A stretch of 64,000 nt of DNA from Prorocentrum cordatum (taxonomy: Eukaryota; Sar; Dinophyceae; Prorocentrales; Prorocentraceae). The position numbers were made by a program, and so were the translations under genes. The notes under the pieces are model-generated. The model was not told the origin of the DNA. It made no database searches and worked only from the letters and a program-made list of their open reading frames with translations. The first letter of the stretch is position 1; every line of letters starts with the position of its first letter. The stretch covers positions 70,117-134,116 of the forward strand of contig CAUYUJ010015274.1 in assembly GCA_963575745.1 (NCBI GenBank). The letters run 5' to 3'. Shown piece after piece: positions 21,781-34,954 of this stretch.

Positions 21781-24230
21781 TCTCCATCCGCCAGTATTTT
21801 GGCGGAGCTTAGAGACCGGATTGAAACTTGCGCGACGCGACAGTTGTCGGGTCTTGCTGCGCAGACAGCAACGCGGAGGCAAGAGTTCCACAACGCCTTT
21901 GCCCTCGTCGACGCTCGGATCTCCGAGGGTCGATCGATCCTCGCTCAGGTCCATTATCAAGTCGACCGTGTGGAGTCGCGCCGAGGTTTCGACTCCGCTG
22001 CAATCCAAACGTTCCACGACTAACTCCTCGCAGTGGAGGCGCTATTCGCGAGTGTCAGGGACGCGGGCGCCGCACCTGTCAGGGCGCTGCGCGATGAGCT
22101 CCAGACAGCGGCAGGTTCCAGCCACGGAGGTGCACTGGCTTACGGATCAACAGCTCCACGGCGACCTCATTGCGCTTCGTGCCCATGTCGAAGTGGCCGC
22201 TGCCAACCTCCATTCCCGAAGTACCGCAGTCGCGTCCGAGTTGCACGGCGAGCTGCGTAGCGCTGAGATGGTTATTGCTCAGCGTCTTGATGCTTCGAAG
22301 GGGCGCGTGTGAACGCTTGAGAACCGAGTCGCCATGGTCGAGCAGCAGTTGCTTTGTGTGCGGGTTGCGCTGGCTGAGTTGCGCGGTGTGCGGGCCCGGA
22401 CTGATCAGCTGGGCGCCGCGAATTGGGTTTGCGATCTTGCCGCCCTCGTAGCCCGAATGGCCGATGCGCCGGGGGCGGCGGGCCGCGCGCAGTTCCGACT
22501 CGCCCAGATCTCCAGCGCGAAGCACGCAACCAGCGGCTGGGCCAGTGGCGCCCACGCCAACGACGAGATACGTGGTCCACGACAGAGCGTTGAGAGGATG
22601 CAGACTGACATCATAAGATCTGAAGCCGCCATAAAAGGCCCACGCGAGCAACGCTCAGACCCACATCCCGACTCCACCTCCCCAACCTACCGCTGACTGT
22701 GCCCCGGCCCGCGGCGATGGAAACGTCCGCGCTGGTCCGCCGCGACGCGCGTCGCCAGGCGCCGCTTCTGCAGTGGCCTCAGTTCAGACACGTCGTGCCT
22801 GTCCTGTGCGCGCGCTATCAAAGACTCCACCGAATCCATCGGAACCTCTGGCAGTTCTTTATCGGAACCTCTGTGCGTGTTCCTCAAGTGCCGCGCATTA
22901 CTCAGTTGCAGTAGTGGCGACATATGGCCAGGGGCAAATGTGGCAGCGCCTCTGGTCGCCCTGTCAAGGAATGCGCGTTTCCCTGCGTGGCAGAGCAACC
23001 TGGCGCTGCATTCGAGGACCTACGAGACAGCGGCAATTTCGAAAGCATCGATTGCAAGTTTGCCGCTGGACCTTCGGCGGTTCTCAATGCTGAACTCCGT
23101 TGCAGAATGAAGAGCCCCGAAGCTCAAGATCACACAGCCAGCCGCATGTTGAAACGGTAGACATATCTATTGCACTATGCTGCAGTCCTGAGAGGTCACT
23201 GACGTCGATGACACGACGCGGGACTTCTAACTTCTACAAGCAATTTATTCATGCGGGGCGAGGATCTCCAACTGTTCGTTGTGGATTGGGACGGCTTGAA
23301 TTGCGAATGCCGCGATCCACCGGGCACGACAATGCACGAGTCATTGTTCCGAGTTCAGACCCGCAGACATCCATGGTTGAAGCAGGACATGCACGATTGC
23401 AACAAGATGAGGTCGAATGGCCTTGGTCGCACCTACGACTGGTCGCGAGAACGCGCCCTGGCCACCTTCGAGTTGCGCCGGCTCGAACGCAGTCAGCTCA
23501 ACCTCGAGAACGAAACGCCTCGTTGCGATCCGGCCGTCTGTGCTGCGTTCAAGTCAGGCCGTTGTGCAATCGGGGAACAGCGCAAGCTGCCGCGCGCAGG
23601 GGCCGGCAACCTGCCGCGACGCGCAACGACTGCCAGCAGGGAGGAGGCAAACGTAGCTTTTGTTTCGCCTTTGCAAAAAAGGGCGACTGCCCGCGACCAG
23701 ATCGATGCCGATGTCCACGCCGCGCCGCGTGGAGTTTCGATGTGGGCCTTAACTTGCGCTGCAAACATGGCAACAGCTGCCGACTCGCCCGCGTTAGCCC
23801 TGGCGCCAAGACCCCCGAGAGGGGCCCCGGTCGGACGTGCGGCCAAGGTGGTCGCAACAGGACGCCCTCCCCAGGACGCGCGGGGGGCAGCAGATGCCCC
23901 CCAAGCGGGGGGCGGCAGAGCTCGAGAAGTCCGGGGGGCGCGCGCTGGCCACGCCGGGGAATGCCGTTCCATGGTCGCGGGGGGCAGCAGGGCTCGCGCA
24001 GCCCGGGGGGCCGCGCATGGCCACCGTGATCTCCACAGCGCCCCCGCTCATCATCGCGGGACCGCAGCCGCGACCGCCATCGAGGACGTTCCCCCGCCAG
24101 GAGCGACAGGGGGGAAGCCGATCCGCATCCTGCGGATGCAGTCGATCACCTTCTACGCGCAACAGGAACCGTTTTCCTGCAGCGACGCGTTGCAATGGGC
24201 GACGGGAGTGAAAGTACGCGATCCGTAAAA
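21781..24230 (+). pseudogene. copia-type gag relic with CCCH-like fingers
   Basis: This is the probable nucleocapsid-like part of a retroelement. It begins with a likely coiled-coil region (21799-22680, e.g. ENRVAMVEQQLLCVRVALAE) spread over two or three frames with stops at 22021 and 22311. It then has Cys-rich finger remnants: VCAAFKSGRCAIGE near 23540, CFAFAKKGDCPRPDRC at 23661-23710, and LRCKHGNSCRLA near 23755. An Arg/Gly/Ser-rich tail follows (23790-24030), as in RNA-binding proteins. The fingers sit in different frames and lack some ligands. The protease and integrase relics that follow in order support the assignment, although the gag identity itself is an inference. Confidence 0.55.
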
Positions 24231-24559
24231 ACACGTTGACCATCGCAGATCAGGAACCGCGGTGCTTACGATTCGACCTTGACAACATGGGCGCCATTAC
24301 CTTCGCTGTCCATCAGCGACGCCTCTACAAGTCCAAGGAGCCACGTATCAACCAAGGTGGCCCTGTTGATGTGCCCGACCCGTTGCCTGGCTGGTGGTTG
24401 GAAGACAGCGTCCAGGCGCTCCGTGATTGCCAGACAGAGGCTTAACGATGGTGCGACGACCTTGCAAGGCCTGCCAGACTTACCACGGTGCCCGTCATGC
24501 CATCGGAGAATGACACAGCGCCGGAGGCAACGCCGCAACCGAGTCTACCGCTGCGGCGC

Positions 24560-24870
24560 GATCCACTGCAGCGATGTGCCGGACGCGGATCTCGGGCAGT
24601 GGTGCTGCCGACCACATCCATGATAAGGCCGATCTTATGCGTCGAGAAACCAATGACGCGCACCGGGGGGCACGTGCTGGAAACGGCCAGCGGTGGCGGG
24701 ATCGTCGACGAACGCGTCCACCTGGAGCTGCCGCGCATTGGACTATCCAGTTTAGCCCTTGCGCTGGATGACCGCCCCCTGGTACCATCTGTGGGGCAAC
24801 TGGTAGAAGTCGACGGCTTCCGACGCATCTGGGGCCCTCAACTGGGTTACTTTTTGCCGGGCCAATTTTG
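24560..24870 (+). pseudogene. retropepsin (aspartic protease) relic
   Basis: Active-site-like segment ISGSGAADHIHDKADL (24589-24636), preceded by a GAT that a single extra C separates from the SGSG codons. The rest of the domain follows in another frame, with HVLETASGGGIVDERVHLEL and LALDDRPLVPSVGQLVEV, as in dinoflagellate retroelement proteases. This enzyme would cut the polyprotein. The frame break means it is not functional. Confidence 0.55.
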
Positions 24871-25179
24871 CCAAGGGTACAGGGCTACTGTCAGTAGCTG
24901 CGTCCCAGAATTCGGCTTCATCAATCTTGAACGGATTCCACCTCCTCAGTTATGCGCCGCGCAGCGCGCGTCGAGACGTCCACGACGAGTGCGACAACAT
25001 GGACATGATGATTCGCGCCCTTGCATGTGTTGTTGCTGCGTGGGCGATGCCAGTGCGCAGGTGGGCGCGCCCGCGTTCGCGCCGCCAGTGAGCGACCTAA
25101 CGCTTCGCGCTTCAGCGCCCGCGGCTTCGCCCGCGTCGACGCCGCCGACGCGCGACGCGACGCTGCCTGACCGACCTCG

Positions 25180-25830
25180 GCCACCCATCGACCCCGCGCA
25201 TGACATCGCTCACAGCCCGAAGCGCAGTGACTGTGGAGTGCGTGCGCTCATCTTGGCGCGCAACGCGCAATGCCGACGCAAACGCAAACCCGATTCGCCA
25301 GCGCAGCCCAGCGAGGAAGACGCCCAATGCGAGGCGCTCGTGCCCGAGCGATTCGGCGAGGCTCTGACTGCCGACAACGTCGTCCTTGCTGCAGATGATG
25401 TCGCAGATGGGCATGATGACAAGTGCGCCTTAGGTGCGTGGGGCAAGGTCGCGGGACTTGTCGCCCTCATATCCAGCCAAGCGCAAGGACGCCGAGCCCA
25501 CCGGGGCATCTTTCCTCGAGTTGTTTGCCCCCGACGATGAGGTGAAGCGCAGATGCAAAGACAGTTCTGGCGAACCTCGTCGTCGACGCGGTCGCCTGCG
25601 CCAAACGCCATGGTCGGGGGCGTTGCTATGTGCGCGGGGCCGAGCGCGTCGCGGTCCCGGATGGAAGGTGCGTTTTCCCCGTCAGCGAAGGCATCCTCCG
25701 ACGGGGGCATTCCTTCAGCGGCCAAGCGTTGTCTGGCGATCGTGGCCGAAACTCGGGTCACCGATTTGGAAAGGAGGGGGAAAGGAGAGGAGAGACGGGG
25801 CAGGGAAGGCAGCGACTCTTAAGCAGGAGG
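25180..25830 (+). pseudogene. copia integrase relic (zinc motif and core start)
   Basis: The zinc-motif remnant HDIAHSPKRSDCGVRA (25199-25245) keeps two His and one Cys; the last Cys position is Arg. A basic stretch follows, then the core start RFGEALTADNVVLAADD (25350-25400, first Asp) and DDEVKRRCKDSSGEP (25529-25580, second Asp) in a different frame. The matching sequence then decays. Protease followed directly by integrase is the copia order; in gypsy elements RT comes between them. RT and RNase H are missing downstream, so the copy is 3'-truncated. Confidence 0.55.
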
Positions 25831-25989
25831 CTTGCTGGGCCTAAACCTGACCATGCACCATATGAGCCTCTAGCGGGAGCCCGCAACGCCGTTGCGACAA
25901 GGAGGCTGCATGTTCTGTCAGATTGAAGCGTGCGAGTGGCCTGAACAGCCGAATCAAACAATCCCACGCCACATGCGACTGTAGAGGAT

Positions 25990-26080
25990 AAGAGGAGGAG
26001 AAGGAGGAGGAGGAGAAGGAGGAGGAGGAGGAGAAGGAGGCGGAGGAGGAGAAGGAGGAGGAGGGGGAGGAGATGCAGGA
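25990..26080. repeat. GGA microsatellite
   Basis: About 90 bp of GGA with AAG interruptions. Confidence 0.9.
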
Positions 26081-26589
26081 GAAGAAGGAAGAGGTCACAT
26101 TAACTGAAACACGTATCTGCTCAGCACGCGTGGCGTTCTGGCGGCAACATGCCCCGAAGGTGCCAGGAATGCGCGCGGCCGCCGCCACTCCATAGCGGAG
26201 AGCCCCGCGATGACGGCACAGAGCATGCAGTGCTACCCGCGCCTGGTGGCACAAGAGAGCCGCGCAGGTGCCCACCTGCACCTGCAACTCCTGTAGTCCT
26301 GAGAAAACGTCCAGCTCAAAGCCGGACGCAGGAAGGGGGAAGGTGGAACACCGAAAACAATGCTTTCACAGCGGGACAAAGAGCGAAAAGTTCTTGATTA
26401 TTTGTCCCGGCCGCCGCCTCAAGCGAACCGACAGGGACCTTCGTCCTGGAATCGGTGGCTCGTGCACCGGCCGTTGAAGACTGTCCGCAAATAGGCTGCT
26501 CGCGCATGCGGGTGGCCGTGGTTCGCCAGTTGTTGTAGGTGGTGTCGTAGTGCCCGAACTGGTCGTGGCCCAGGGAGGGCGGCGATCTG
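26081..26589. other. unassigned spacer
   Basis: No supportable gene. It lies between the 3'-truncated copia relic and the 3' end of the LINE. Confidence 0.35.
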
Positions 26590-29500
26590 CTAGCGATCAA
26601 ACCTACGCCGGAGATGGAGTTGCGCGCGTGCCCCGGCAGACCCGCGACAAACCGTCGTGAACCTGCGCTGCCACCCCTCGCGTACTTGGAGGCGTGTGTC
26701 AACCGCCGGGGAGGCGCGGGGCATCTGCGACACCCGAGCGTCTGCGTGCGCCAGCTGAAAGAGGAAATAGCGAGAGCGCCACGTTCCCAGCCAGGCCTCC
26801 CAGGCGAGGGCGCTGTCGACGTTGCTGAGGAGCGCCTCCATGACCCAGGCTCGGGCGCGCACCTGCAAGTCGCCGCGCGCCTCGAAGCAGACCGCCCGCG
26901 CCCTGGAAGCGAGGGCCGCGGCCCGGGCGCCCCCCAGCTCCCATGGAAAGCCCAATGAGCGGAGATCCACTAGGCAGCCTGCTGCGACCCAGTCCGCGGG
27001 CCCTGGGAAGAGGGCAGCGCGCGCCCTCTCTTCCGCGGCGTCGAAGCCATCGGGGAGCGGCCCTAGCTGTTCCGCGAGCGCGAGGACGGACGCCACGCGC
27101 ACCCGCTACGCGCGAGCGGACAGGCAGGCACGGGCCCCGAGCTGCCCCCGCAGGTTGGCGCGGCCCCCATGCTTCTTGAATGGCGCGTCGTTAGGGAACG
27201 CGCCCCTTGCCAGGCCCGAGTACGAGGCCAGGGCATTGGCGGCGGCCGCGACGCCCAGCCCCGCCCAGGCCGGCGCGTTGCACCTCGCCGCGCGGCCGAC
27301 CGCGAGTCCCTCGAAAGGGTCGATGGGGCACCGCCGCCGTCTTGGGAACGTCCAGCAGGAGGCCAGACATCTGTCCGAACTCCTCGAAGAAAGCGCGCAG
27401 CGCAAGAAGGTGCTCGCATGCCCGCGGCAAAACCGCTACAACGTCATCGGCGCACGCCCGGGGCGTAGCCGTCGGAAAGCGCCGCTGGAGGCGACGCGAG
27501 TACATATCGGAGACCACTGCGAAGAGAAGCGGACTGAGAGGACACCCTTGGCGCGCGCCACGAGAGATAGCAAATGCACGGATTCGCGCGTCGCTCAGCG
27601 AGAACACACAATGGTTGCTCCAATGCAAGCTCAGCGTGAAGTTCCTCAACCACGCAGGCCAGCCGAGAGCGGCGAAGAGAGCGCGCAGGTGATCTCGCTC
27701 GATCGACGGGAAGGCCGCTGCGAAGTCGAAGAAGAAGGCGCGCGCCCCCTCTCCCCGCATGGCGGCTTCCAGCATGGCCTCGTCGATGTCCAATATATTC
27801 GGGATCGTCGGCCGCCCAAGCAATAGTCTCTTTTGCAACAGCGCGACACGTTCGGCGACAGCGGGCTCGACTGCCAGCCGACGCGCGCTGGCCAACAGAC
27901 GATTGGAAGTGTTCGTTTGGTGGAGAGGTATCACCTCGCCCGGCCCAAGGAGACCCTGCCCCTGTTAGGTCTGCCCACCCGCCTTCTTGGGAAGGAAGAT
28001 TAACAGGCCCTCCTTGAAAGACGGGCAGTCTTGCGCTAGCCGCGAAATAGCGCCCTCGGCGCAGCAATCCTGGAAAGCCTCGCGCAGCACGTCTACAGCC
28101 AGCGCTCCAAGGCAGCCCCAGGCCGAATACGGAATCCAAGTGGAGCCTGGCGCAAAGTCCCCCGACGAAGCGATAGCACGCTGCATGCGCCGCCGCCTCG
28201 GTCGGAAACCAAGCAGCTCGGAATGCGATGGAGCCCCGCCCCCTGCAGGGGCAAGACCGGCCAGTTGCGCCCCCATCATTCCGACGCGATTATCGGAGCC
28301 CTCGCGCAACCACTTCTGGAGCAAATCCGCATCGATGCCGCTGGCCCTGAAGACCACTGCCCAGTTGATATTCAGCGCGGCCGCCATCTCCTCTGGATTG
28401 GTCGCGCGGGCGCCGACGCCTAGCAGCGGCGATCAAGACAGGGCCCCGGCCCAGGGGCGAGGCGATAGGAAAGGCGACTGGCCTTGTGGTTCGCCCGCGC
28501 CGCTCTGGCCTGCACCCCTGCCTCCTCCAACTCTCTGGCCCTGGTGAATCATTCCACGCCGCGCTGTCTGGCTGGCTCGACCGCGCGGTCGCAGACCAAT
28601 CTTTGCCCAGGGCCCGCCTCGCCGCCGAACTCACGCGGATTGCAGGCGGATTGAAATCTCCCCCACGGCATCGGCCTCGGTGGCCCTCAAGAACTCCATA
28701 GTCACCCCGAGCTTTGCCTCGATCCAAACTACTGCCCCGTGTCCGCTCTCCTCTCTCTCTGCAGATTAGCCGCGACAGCCGTGATGCTATTACCAGAATA
28801 CGTAAATGGCGCAAGCCTGAGGCCAGCGGCGGTTCTTTGCAGCGGATCCAGAATTCCAGCGACGTCTGGCGCACAAAATCCGGATGCTAGACAGCAGCGT
28901 CGGAGACTCCACGGCGCCCAGCAGGCAGGCGATGTGGCGCACGAAAGGCAACGAGAACTGTGCGGTGGCGCGAAAGACCCAGACGCCACTCCAAGGCTGC
29001 GCTACGAACCTCGCGATCAAGCTGTTCACGAAGATGGCTGTTACACTATATCCAGTCGAGCCGCCCTCTGGACGATGCTGACATATCTGGCAGATGCATC
29101 TTTCGCAGCCCGAATGCCCAGCCCAGAGTGGTCTGTAACTGTCGTTATTCCCGCTGGTCCCGCCCACCAATGGCTTCTCCCGCGGTGGTGGCTCGTGTGC
29201 CCACGGGCTGCGGCGCGCAATGGACTCCCAAAACGGACGGCCGCCAATCCGACAAGGTCCCAAATCTCGCAACGCGGAGCCGAAGACGCTCGCGGAGCGC
29301 TGGAAAAGAAGCGCACAACGAAAATCGTCCGGCAAGGCTCCGTAGCAGTCTGCTTCCGTCACCTCGTGACCTGCGTGGAAGTGCGTCGCCGCGATGTCGA
29401 AGTCGCCCGGCCGACACCGCAGAGAAGGGGCGGCGGCCTTGCCGGGCCAGATGACCGCCCGCGCCCACCACGCCTGGCAGCCCGGCGGCAGCCGCCAAAC
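26590..29500 (-). pseudogene. LINE (non-LTR retrotransposon) with endonuclease and RT
   Basis: This is a LINE-type element read on the minus strand, copying itself by target-primed reverse transcription. In order: an unassigned 5' part (29.5-28.8 kb); an APE-type endonuclease motif GGDFNPPA, with GDFN coded around 28650-28661; the start of RT (GLLIFLPKK near 27990); and the RT core in one frame (27191-27934) with FFFDFAAAFPSIERDHLRAL (catalytic Asp), RGARQGCPLSPLLFAVVSDM and ACADDVVAVL at 27443-27457. A C-terminal part follows (26590-27102, e.g. DWVAAGCLVDLRSLGFPWEL). The usual Tyr/Phe before ADD is Cys, but both catalytic Asp remain. Frames change near 29380, 28700, 27960 and 27150, so the copy is dead. 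No poly-A tail is visible. Confidence 0.75.
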
Positions 29501-29584
29501 TCTATGGCCCCCCTCCTTGCCATGCGCTTCCGAAAACAGCGCCCCGTCGCTGCCGAGAGAAGATAACGAGTCTTTGGCTCGCGC

Positions 29585-30028
<444 letters not shown>

Positions 30029-31200
30029 GTAACTTCGCGCCAGTCTCTCGAGGAAGACCAGAAATTCACCGACATGCGACCACGTGGTTGTAGGAGTGGT
30101 GGCATGGGATCATCGGCATAGCATGCCTCGTCGCGTGCCGCCGTTTTCCCCAATGTTTGTCCAACGAAGACGTTGCCAATGTTATATCATGGCGTACGAA
30201 GTATCTTCCACGCACTGCTGCCCACGTCTTTGCACGCCGCCGTCGGAAGACACTTGATACCTTCAGGACCGAGCACAGGCACGCTGTGGAATAGGATCTC
30301 AGGTCACAGCTTAAGGGCGTTCGCGATGGCGGAGCCCTTCAAACATAAACCTGCGAAACAGATCCCTGCAAACATGAAGCCAACCCACGGCGCGGCAGCG
30401 GGCGGAGAAGGGTTCGGAACGCTACTGCCACCCAGGAAATTAGAAGCCTCATGCACCGCGTGATCAGCGGTGGCGACGAGGCCCTGTCTGCTCGCGCGGA
30501 GCGCGCATTGTCCACTTCCACCGGGGCGCCTCTCGCGGTGAGGGGAGGGAATTCACCGGAGAATCCTCTGGAGAGAGGGCGTGCCACTTGCGGAAGGAAC
30601 GCTGATCCCACGCAAATGTCGCCATCGGCGCCAACACTGTGTCACCTCCAATCTGCATTTCGCGCAGCTCATCTTGGGGGTTGGCCACGACGGTCCGAGG
30701 TAGGCCAGGTTCGCTCCTGTCGCCTGAGGGGGGAATCAAAGAGCGCGCGCCTGAGATTCTGAACGGCCACGACCAGAGGCCCTTCTGGTAACAAACACAC
30801 TCGTGCGAATGGGAGACTCGGGGAGGGCACAACGAGGGCCAGTAGCAACGAGACGGGCTGTCTCGGCGGCCTCCGACGTCTCCTCGGTCTTCATATTGGT
30901 AACGGGAAATGAGCGATAGCACCAATAACTCTTGCCAACAATGAGCCCTCTTAGGCTCAAAGTATTTCATCATCATGTCAGCAGTTTGCTCGTTGTCTCC
31001 CCATGTATGTAAGTTGCGTGTGTTCCTGATAGCGTGTCTCTGGCATCCAATCCAAGTTAGTGCGATGAGTACGATGAAGATGACGAAGCGCGGGCGCTTG
31101 TACTATGGTGATAACTGCCTGGTTGTCCTCGTCAACAATGAGATGCACCATCGAAGGTGGTGCTGGCGTGGATGAAGGGCGTGGGGCACGTAGTACGATG
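30029..31200. other. unassigned sequence
   Basis: Short open frames on both strands but no domain, repeat or RNA gene that I can support. Confidence 0.35.
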
Positions 31201-31205
31201 TCCTC

Positions 31206-32720
31206 CTATATGATGTTGGATGTGTGCGATGGTGGTGGCGGCGTAGCTCGCGTCGACGTAGCGCGCGTTGGCGGCGTCTTCCGCGGAGGCGCCCTGCGTG
31301 GCTTCTTCTTCTTGGCGGCCATGGACGCGCCAACGTTCCCCCCTCGGCGTGAATCGCGAACCACAGCTTCCCAGAAGGAAAGCAAAGGTAGACCTTCAGT
31401 GCACAGCGCCGCGTCGAAAGCCACAATCTCGGACTCCGCAGACGAGCGCGACGCGACGGCCTGCTTCTTGCACGCAGCGTTGAACGTGAAGAATGCGCTG
31501 GGACCCACCAGCGCGACGAAGTTGGACACGCACTCCAAGCACCGAATAATGCACTGGTGAGTGAAGCCACGCATGTCGCGTCGAACCCCACGAACTTTCG
31601 ACGCAGACGCGTTGCTTGGCAACGCCCCCCGGTAGCATGGGTCGGATTGTGGCCATTTGTTTGTCGAAGACGATTTGCGGTACTTCCCGTGTCTCCTGAC
31701 CTCAGCCCGAGCGGTGGCCGGGCGGAGTTGGTGGGTCAGATTCAGCACCACTGTGCCATATCAAGCCCCATCCAAATTTCAGGTTGGTTTTAGGACCTGC
31801 CGTCTTGAAGTCATCGACGTAGACGGATATAATGAGATCAAATTTGTCATGCTTCCAGACGCATTCCTGTCCAGGGATAGGTCAGAATCCCACTGGCCCC
31901 AGGCAATCACAGCAGCGTCGCCCCCAAAATACACCCGCCAACGGATGGCCATGGAGAGCGAAGTGCAGTCGACAAACGGGATTCTCGCATGTAGCCCAAG
32001 AGGCAGGCCGTGGCCATTCGGGCAAGGTAATCCACGCCACGCGTCAACGGGATCGACTCGACCGCCACCGCAGAGCAAGGCCTGCGCGCAGGCCCCGGAC
32101 GCATCACTTTGTTCGCCGCCGCTGTCCGGCAACGGCGCCGCGGCGCCGCGCAATTTGGAGGCCTCAATGCGCGGGGAACTTGGGGCTGTGTCAGCGAATG
32201 CAATGGCTAGGCCGCTTTTGTCTTCAACGCTGTCCCCCTGGACCATGACGCGGCCCTTGTTCTCCTGAAGCTCCGGGGGTAGCTCGGCATGTTTGACGCG
32301 AGAAAACTCTGGCACGCCAGCAAAATGAACGGCATTTATGGCATTGCGCGCGCCCTTTCTCACATCATCGCGCCCCGCGACTGCTTCGAGCATCAAATCT
32401 TGATTTTTCCCGTCGTTCACATTCATTGCGAAGTGCATCTTGTGCTCACGGTCATGCCGCAACTTCCTTCTCAGTGAGGTTGCGGGTGACGAGACACGGG
32501 CGTTCCCAGTGAGTCGCGTCGAGCTTGTTCCTGCGTTCCCAATGGTAGCCCAGCACACGCGGAATCGCAGGCACTGCACCGTCGTTGTCGAGCAGCGCAA
32601 GCGAGCGCGCAACACTCGCGGGAATGGCTTCCGGTCGTGGACGGTAACATAAGACGGCGGTGATGTCGCGCGGTCGGTCAAGGAGGGCGGCGCGAAGTAC
32701 GTCGCCGTCGGTGACGCCCT
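31206..32720 (-). pseudogene. copia RT-RNase H relic, minus strand
   Basis: This is the C-terminal half of a second type of copia polyprotein. RT block: AVHFAGVPEFSRVKHAELPP and ENKGRVMVQGDSVEDKSG, then EQSDASGACAQALL (first catalytic Asp). The catalytic YVDDF is coded at 31807-31821 in another frame, within LIISVYVDDFKTAGPKTN. RNase H block (31206-31751): FFTFNAACKKQAVASRSSAE with SEIVAFDAALCTEGLPLLSF. The Lys/Arg/Pro-rich end (AAKKKKPRRAPPRKTPP) closes the frame. At least two frameshifts make it non-functional. It differs in sequence from the 1-3.2 kb element and could be from the same family as the gag-protease-integrase relic at 21.8-25.8 kb, which lacks these parts. Confidence 0.75.
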
Positions 32721-33620
32721 TGACGCGTCGTCTCAGATTACGGCGTTGTTGTGTAGATCGTCAGTTACACGTCGTTCCGCGGCGGCCCATGCGGGGCCGT
32801 CACCGTCGCGGGTACAGAAGCGATGAGAACGTTTATCAGTTCTAGCAGATCGATTGCGCATCTCCTGTGCTCAAGTTAAAAAATTGGCGAACTCTTGTTC
32901 GGCCCGTCGCCCCCCCATGGACATGGTGCTCCAGACATCGGGCAAGCTGCGGTCTAGCCAGGACGTGGCCTGGACGCGGGTAAGGCGACCAAATATACTC
33001 ATCTTGCCGTCTGCGATAATCCCGGGCCGCTCGTGGAAGCGAATGACTCAGGTCCAAGGCTCGCTGAGATGGCGATGGCCATTATCGCTCACGCCATCCC
33101 GCGCATCGCGGAGATGCCACTCGCCCTCAAAAGTAGATGCGGTCTCGAAGTTACGGATGACGTCGAGCTTGTCTACCAGGACATGGACCCCGACCACATC
33201 GTCGGCAGGGCGAACAAGCCGAGCACGAGGTGCACGAATGCGACGTAGGATAGCCTCACTGCGTCGCCCCCGGCAATCAGGCTCGGGAGCTGAAGCCGCC
33301 GGATCCGTTGCCTCGGGGAGGACTGGCTCGGGGGGCAGCGCTCCGGAGTCGGAAGCTTCGGGTCTGGTTCGGGAAGCCCGATGCTGCTGGGGTCGCCCCA
33401 CTCAGCTGGGCAAAAGAATATTGGGTTGTCTTGGACCGGATCTCCTAGCGGACGAGATGCCTGGAAAGCCATCAACTCATGTGCTCCCGGGTTGCCCTGG
33501 CTTTGCACCGACGCCTGACGACGTGACGCGTGGTGAATTGATCGATGGTTGTTCGCGTCCCTCTCCTGCCTCCTGCTTCCCCTCTCCTCCAAAACAGTGC
33601 ACTGGGGGAAAATGTGGGGT
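32721..33620 (-). pseudogene. possible upstream part of the minus-strand copia relic
   Basis: Open frames on the minus strand include a Pro/Glu/Ala-rich stretch (RTRPEASDSGALPPEPVLPE) of the kind found between integrase and RT in copia polyproteins. I see no integrase catalytic motif, so the link is by position and composition only. Confidence 0.3.
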
Positions 33621-33870
33621 TCCACACACGTGTGGCTCCGTATGCATATGAATCCTGTAGCTTAGGATACCGCCCACATTGGGATCCATGTGCACGCATA
33701 GGGGTCAGCACATGGCGCTCCTCACGTGCATAGGGTCTCACACACACACACATGCAGGACATCGCGAGCACACGTGCGGCTCCGCACGCTGAGGTTCCAC
33801 AAGCACAACGATCCACACACACACTCACTGTGTTCCACACGTCTAGTTTCCCACATGTTGTTGCACGGAG
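33600..33870. repeat. CA-rich degenerate repeats
   Basis: CACACACGTGTGGCTCCGTA near 33626 recurs as CACACGTGCGGCTCCGCA near 33771, among (CA)n runs. No gene. Confidence 0.55.
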
Positions 33871-34954
33871 CAGTTGTTTTGGGTCCGCGCGTTGGCATTG
33901 TGTGCAAAAGGTCGGGAAGCCACATGCTCGGTGCCTGCTGTGGGAATGTGTCGAACAACGCGCTTAAGGCGCTGGGAGCCCAGTTACATTCATATGCATG
34001 GAGCCACTCATCCTTAACTAACAAACTGACGAACTCCTGGGAACTACAAAGCAGAGGTTTGGTGAACACGCTTGGTTCCGTTAAGTCGAAAAACCATGAT
34101 ATGGCACATTTGTGTAGAACACTTTGACTTTTGTTCAGAAGCGTCGCGAGTTGTGTGAGGTGCGCATCGGTTGTTCAGAGTTACGATGGCCTTCCACACG
34201 AAACGGCAAACAACATAGTGAAAGCCATTGCCACTAATCGCTTCTGAGTTTTACTCCCTTGGAGAGGTGTAGATGATAATGGAATTGCGACTGTCCTGTC
34301 CCATAGTCTCCCGTCCCCCATGCTTTTTTTCACCATTCCCCTCCGATCGATGCCCCTGCCCTGTGCCGCCCGTGTCTATCCACTGCATCCGCCTTTCCCT
34401 TTCCACCTCCCTTCATTTCATCTGACATCGCGTCTCCTACGACCCGCTCCATGCTCCTTCCTCCGTCGCTACCCGTTTCCAAGGTTTGTTCTCGAAGTTG
34501 TTCCACTTCTCCGCCCCTCGTTCGCTCGCTACTCTGCATTCGCCCTCCGTCCTTCCCCCTTCCCTTATCCTCCGCCCTCCCTGTCCTGCCCCTCCTCGCA
34601 TCTCGCCGTGGCATGCATGCCACGCTTCCCTGCGATTCCACGGGGAGCGTGCCCACCGATTCTGGGCCCAGGACGGGCCCGGTCACGATCGGTGCACGTG
34701 GATAGCCGGTGCCCCCCGGCGCTTTCCTCCCAGGCTCCACGGCCCTCCCCGCATCTCCACGTTGGCTGTCTTTTCGGCTGGGCAGCAGGCGCTGCCCTCG
34801 GCCGCCGCGGCTGCGTCCGCGACTCGCTGGGCGGCCACGCTCGGTCGAGGAACCCGGCGCGTGGGGCGGCGAGGGCGGCAAGACAGCTCGGTGGCTTCAA
34901 GGGCAACGCTAGGGGGGCAACAGTCAACCCGCCCAGCAAGGACGAGAAACTTTC
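33871..34954. other. unassigned, C/T-rich from 34.3 kb
   Basis: The strand from 34300 to 34620 is pyrimidine-rich and gives long low-complexity frames. No supportable gene. Confidence 0.35.

Noticed and set aside
24480-24625. Zinc ribbon CPSCHRRM...CGAIHC
   Set aside because: It lies in a frame overlapping the start of the protease relic; pairs of Cys alone are weak evidence.
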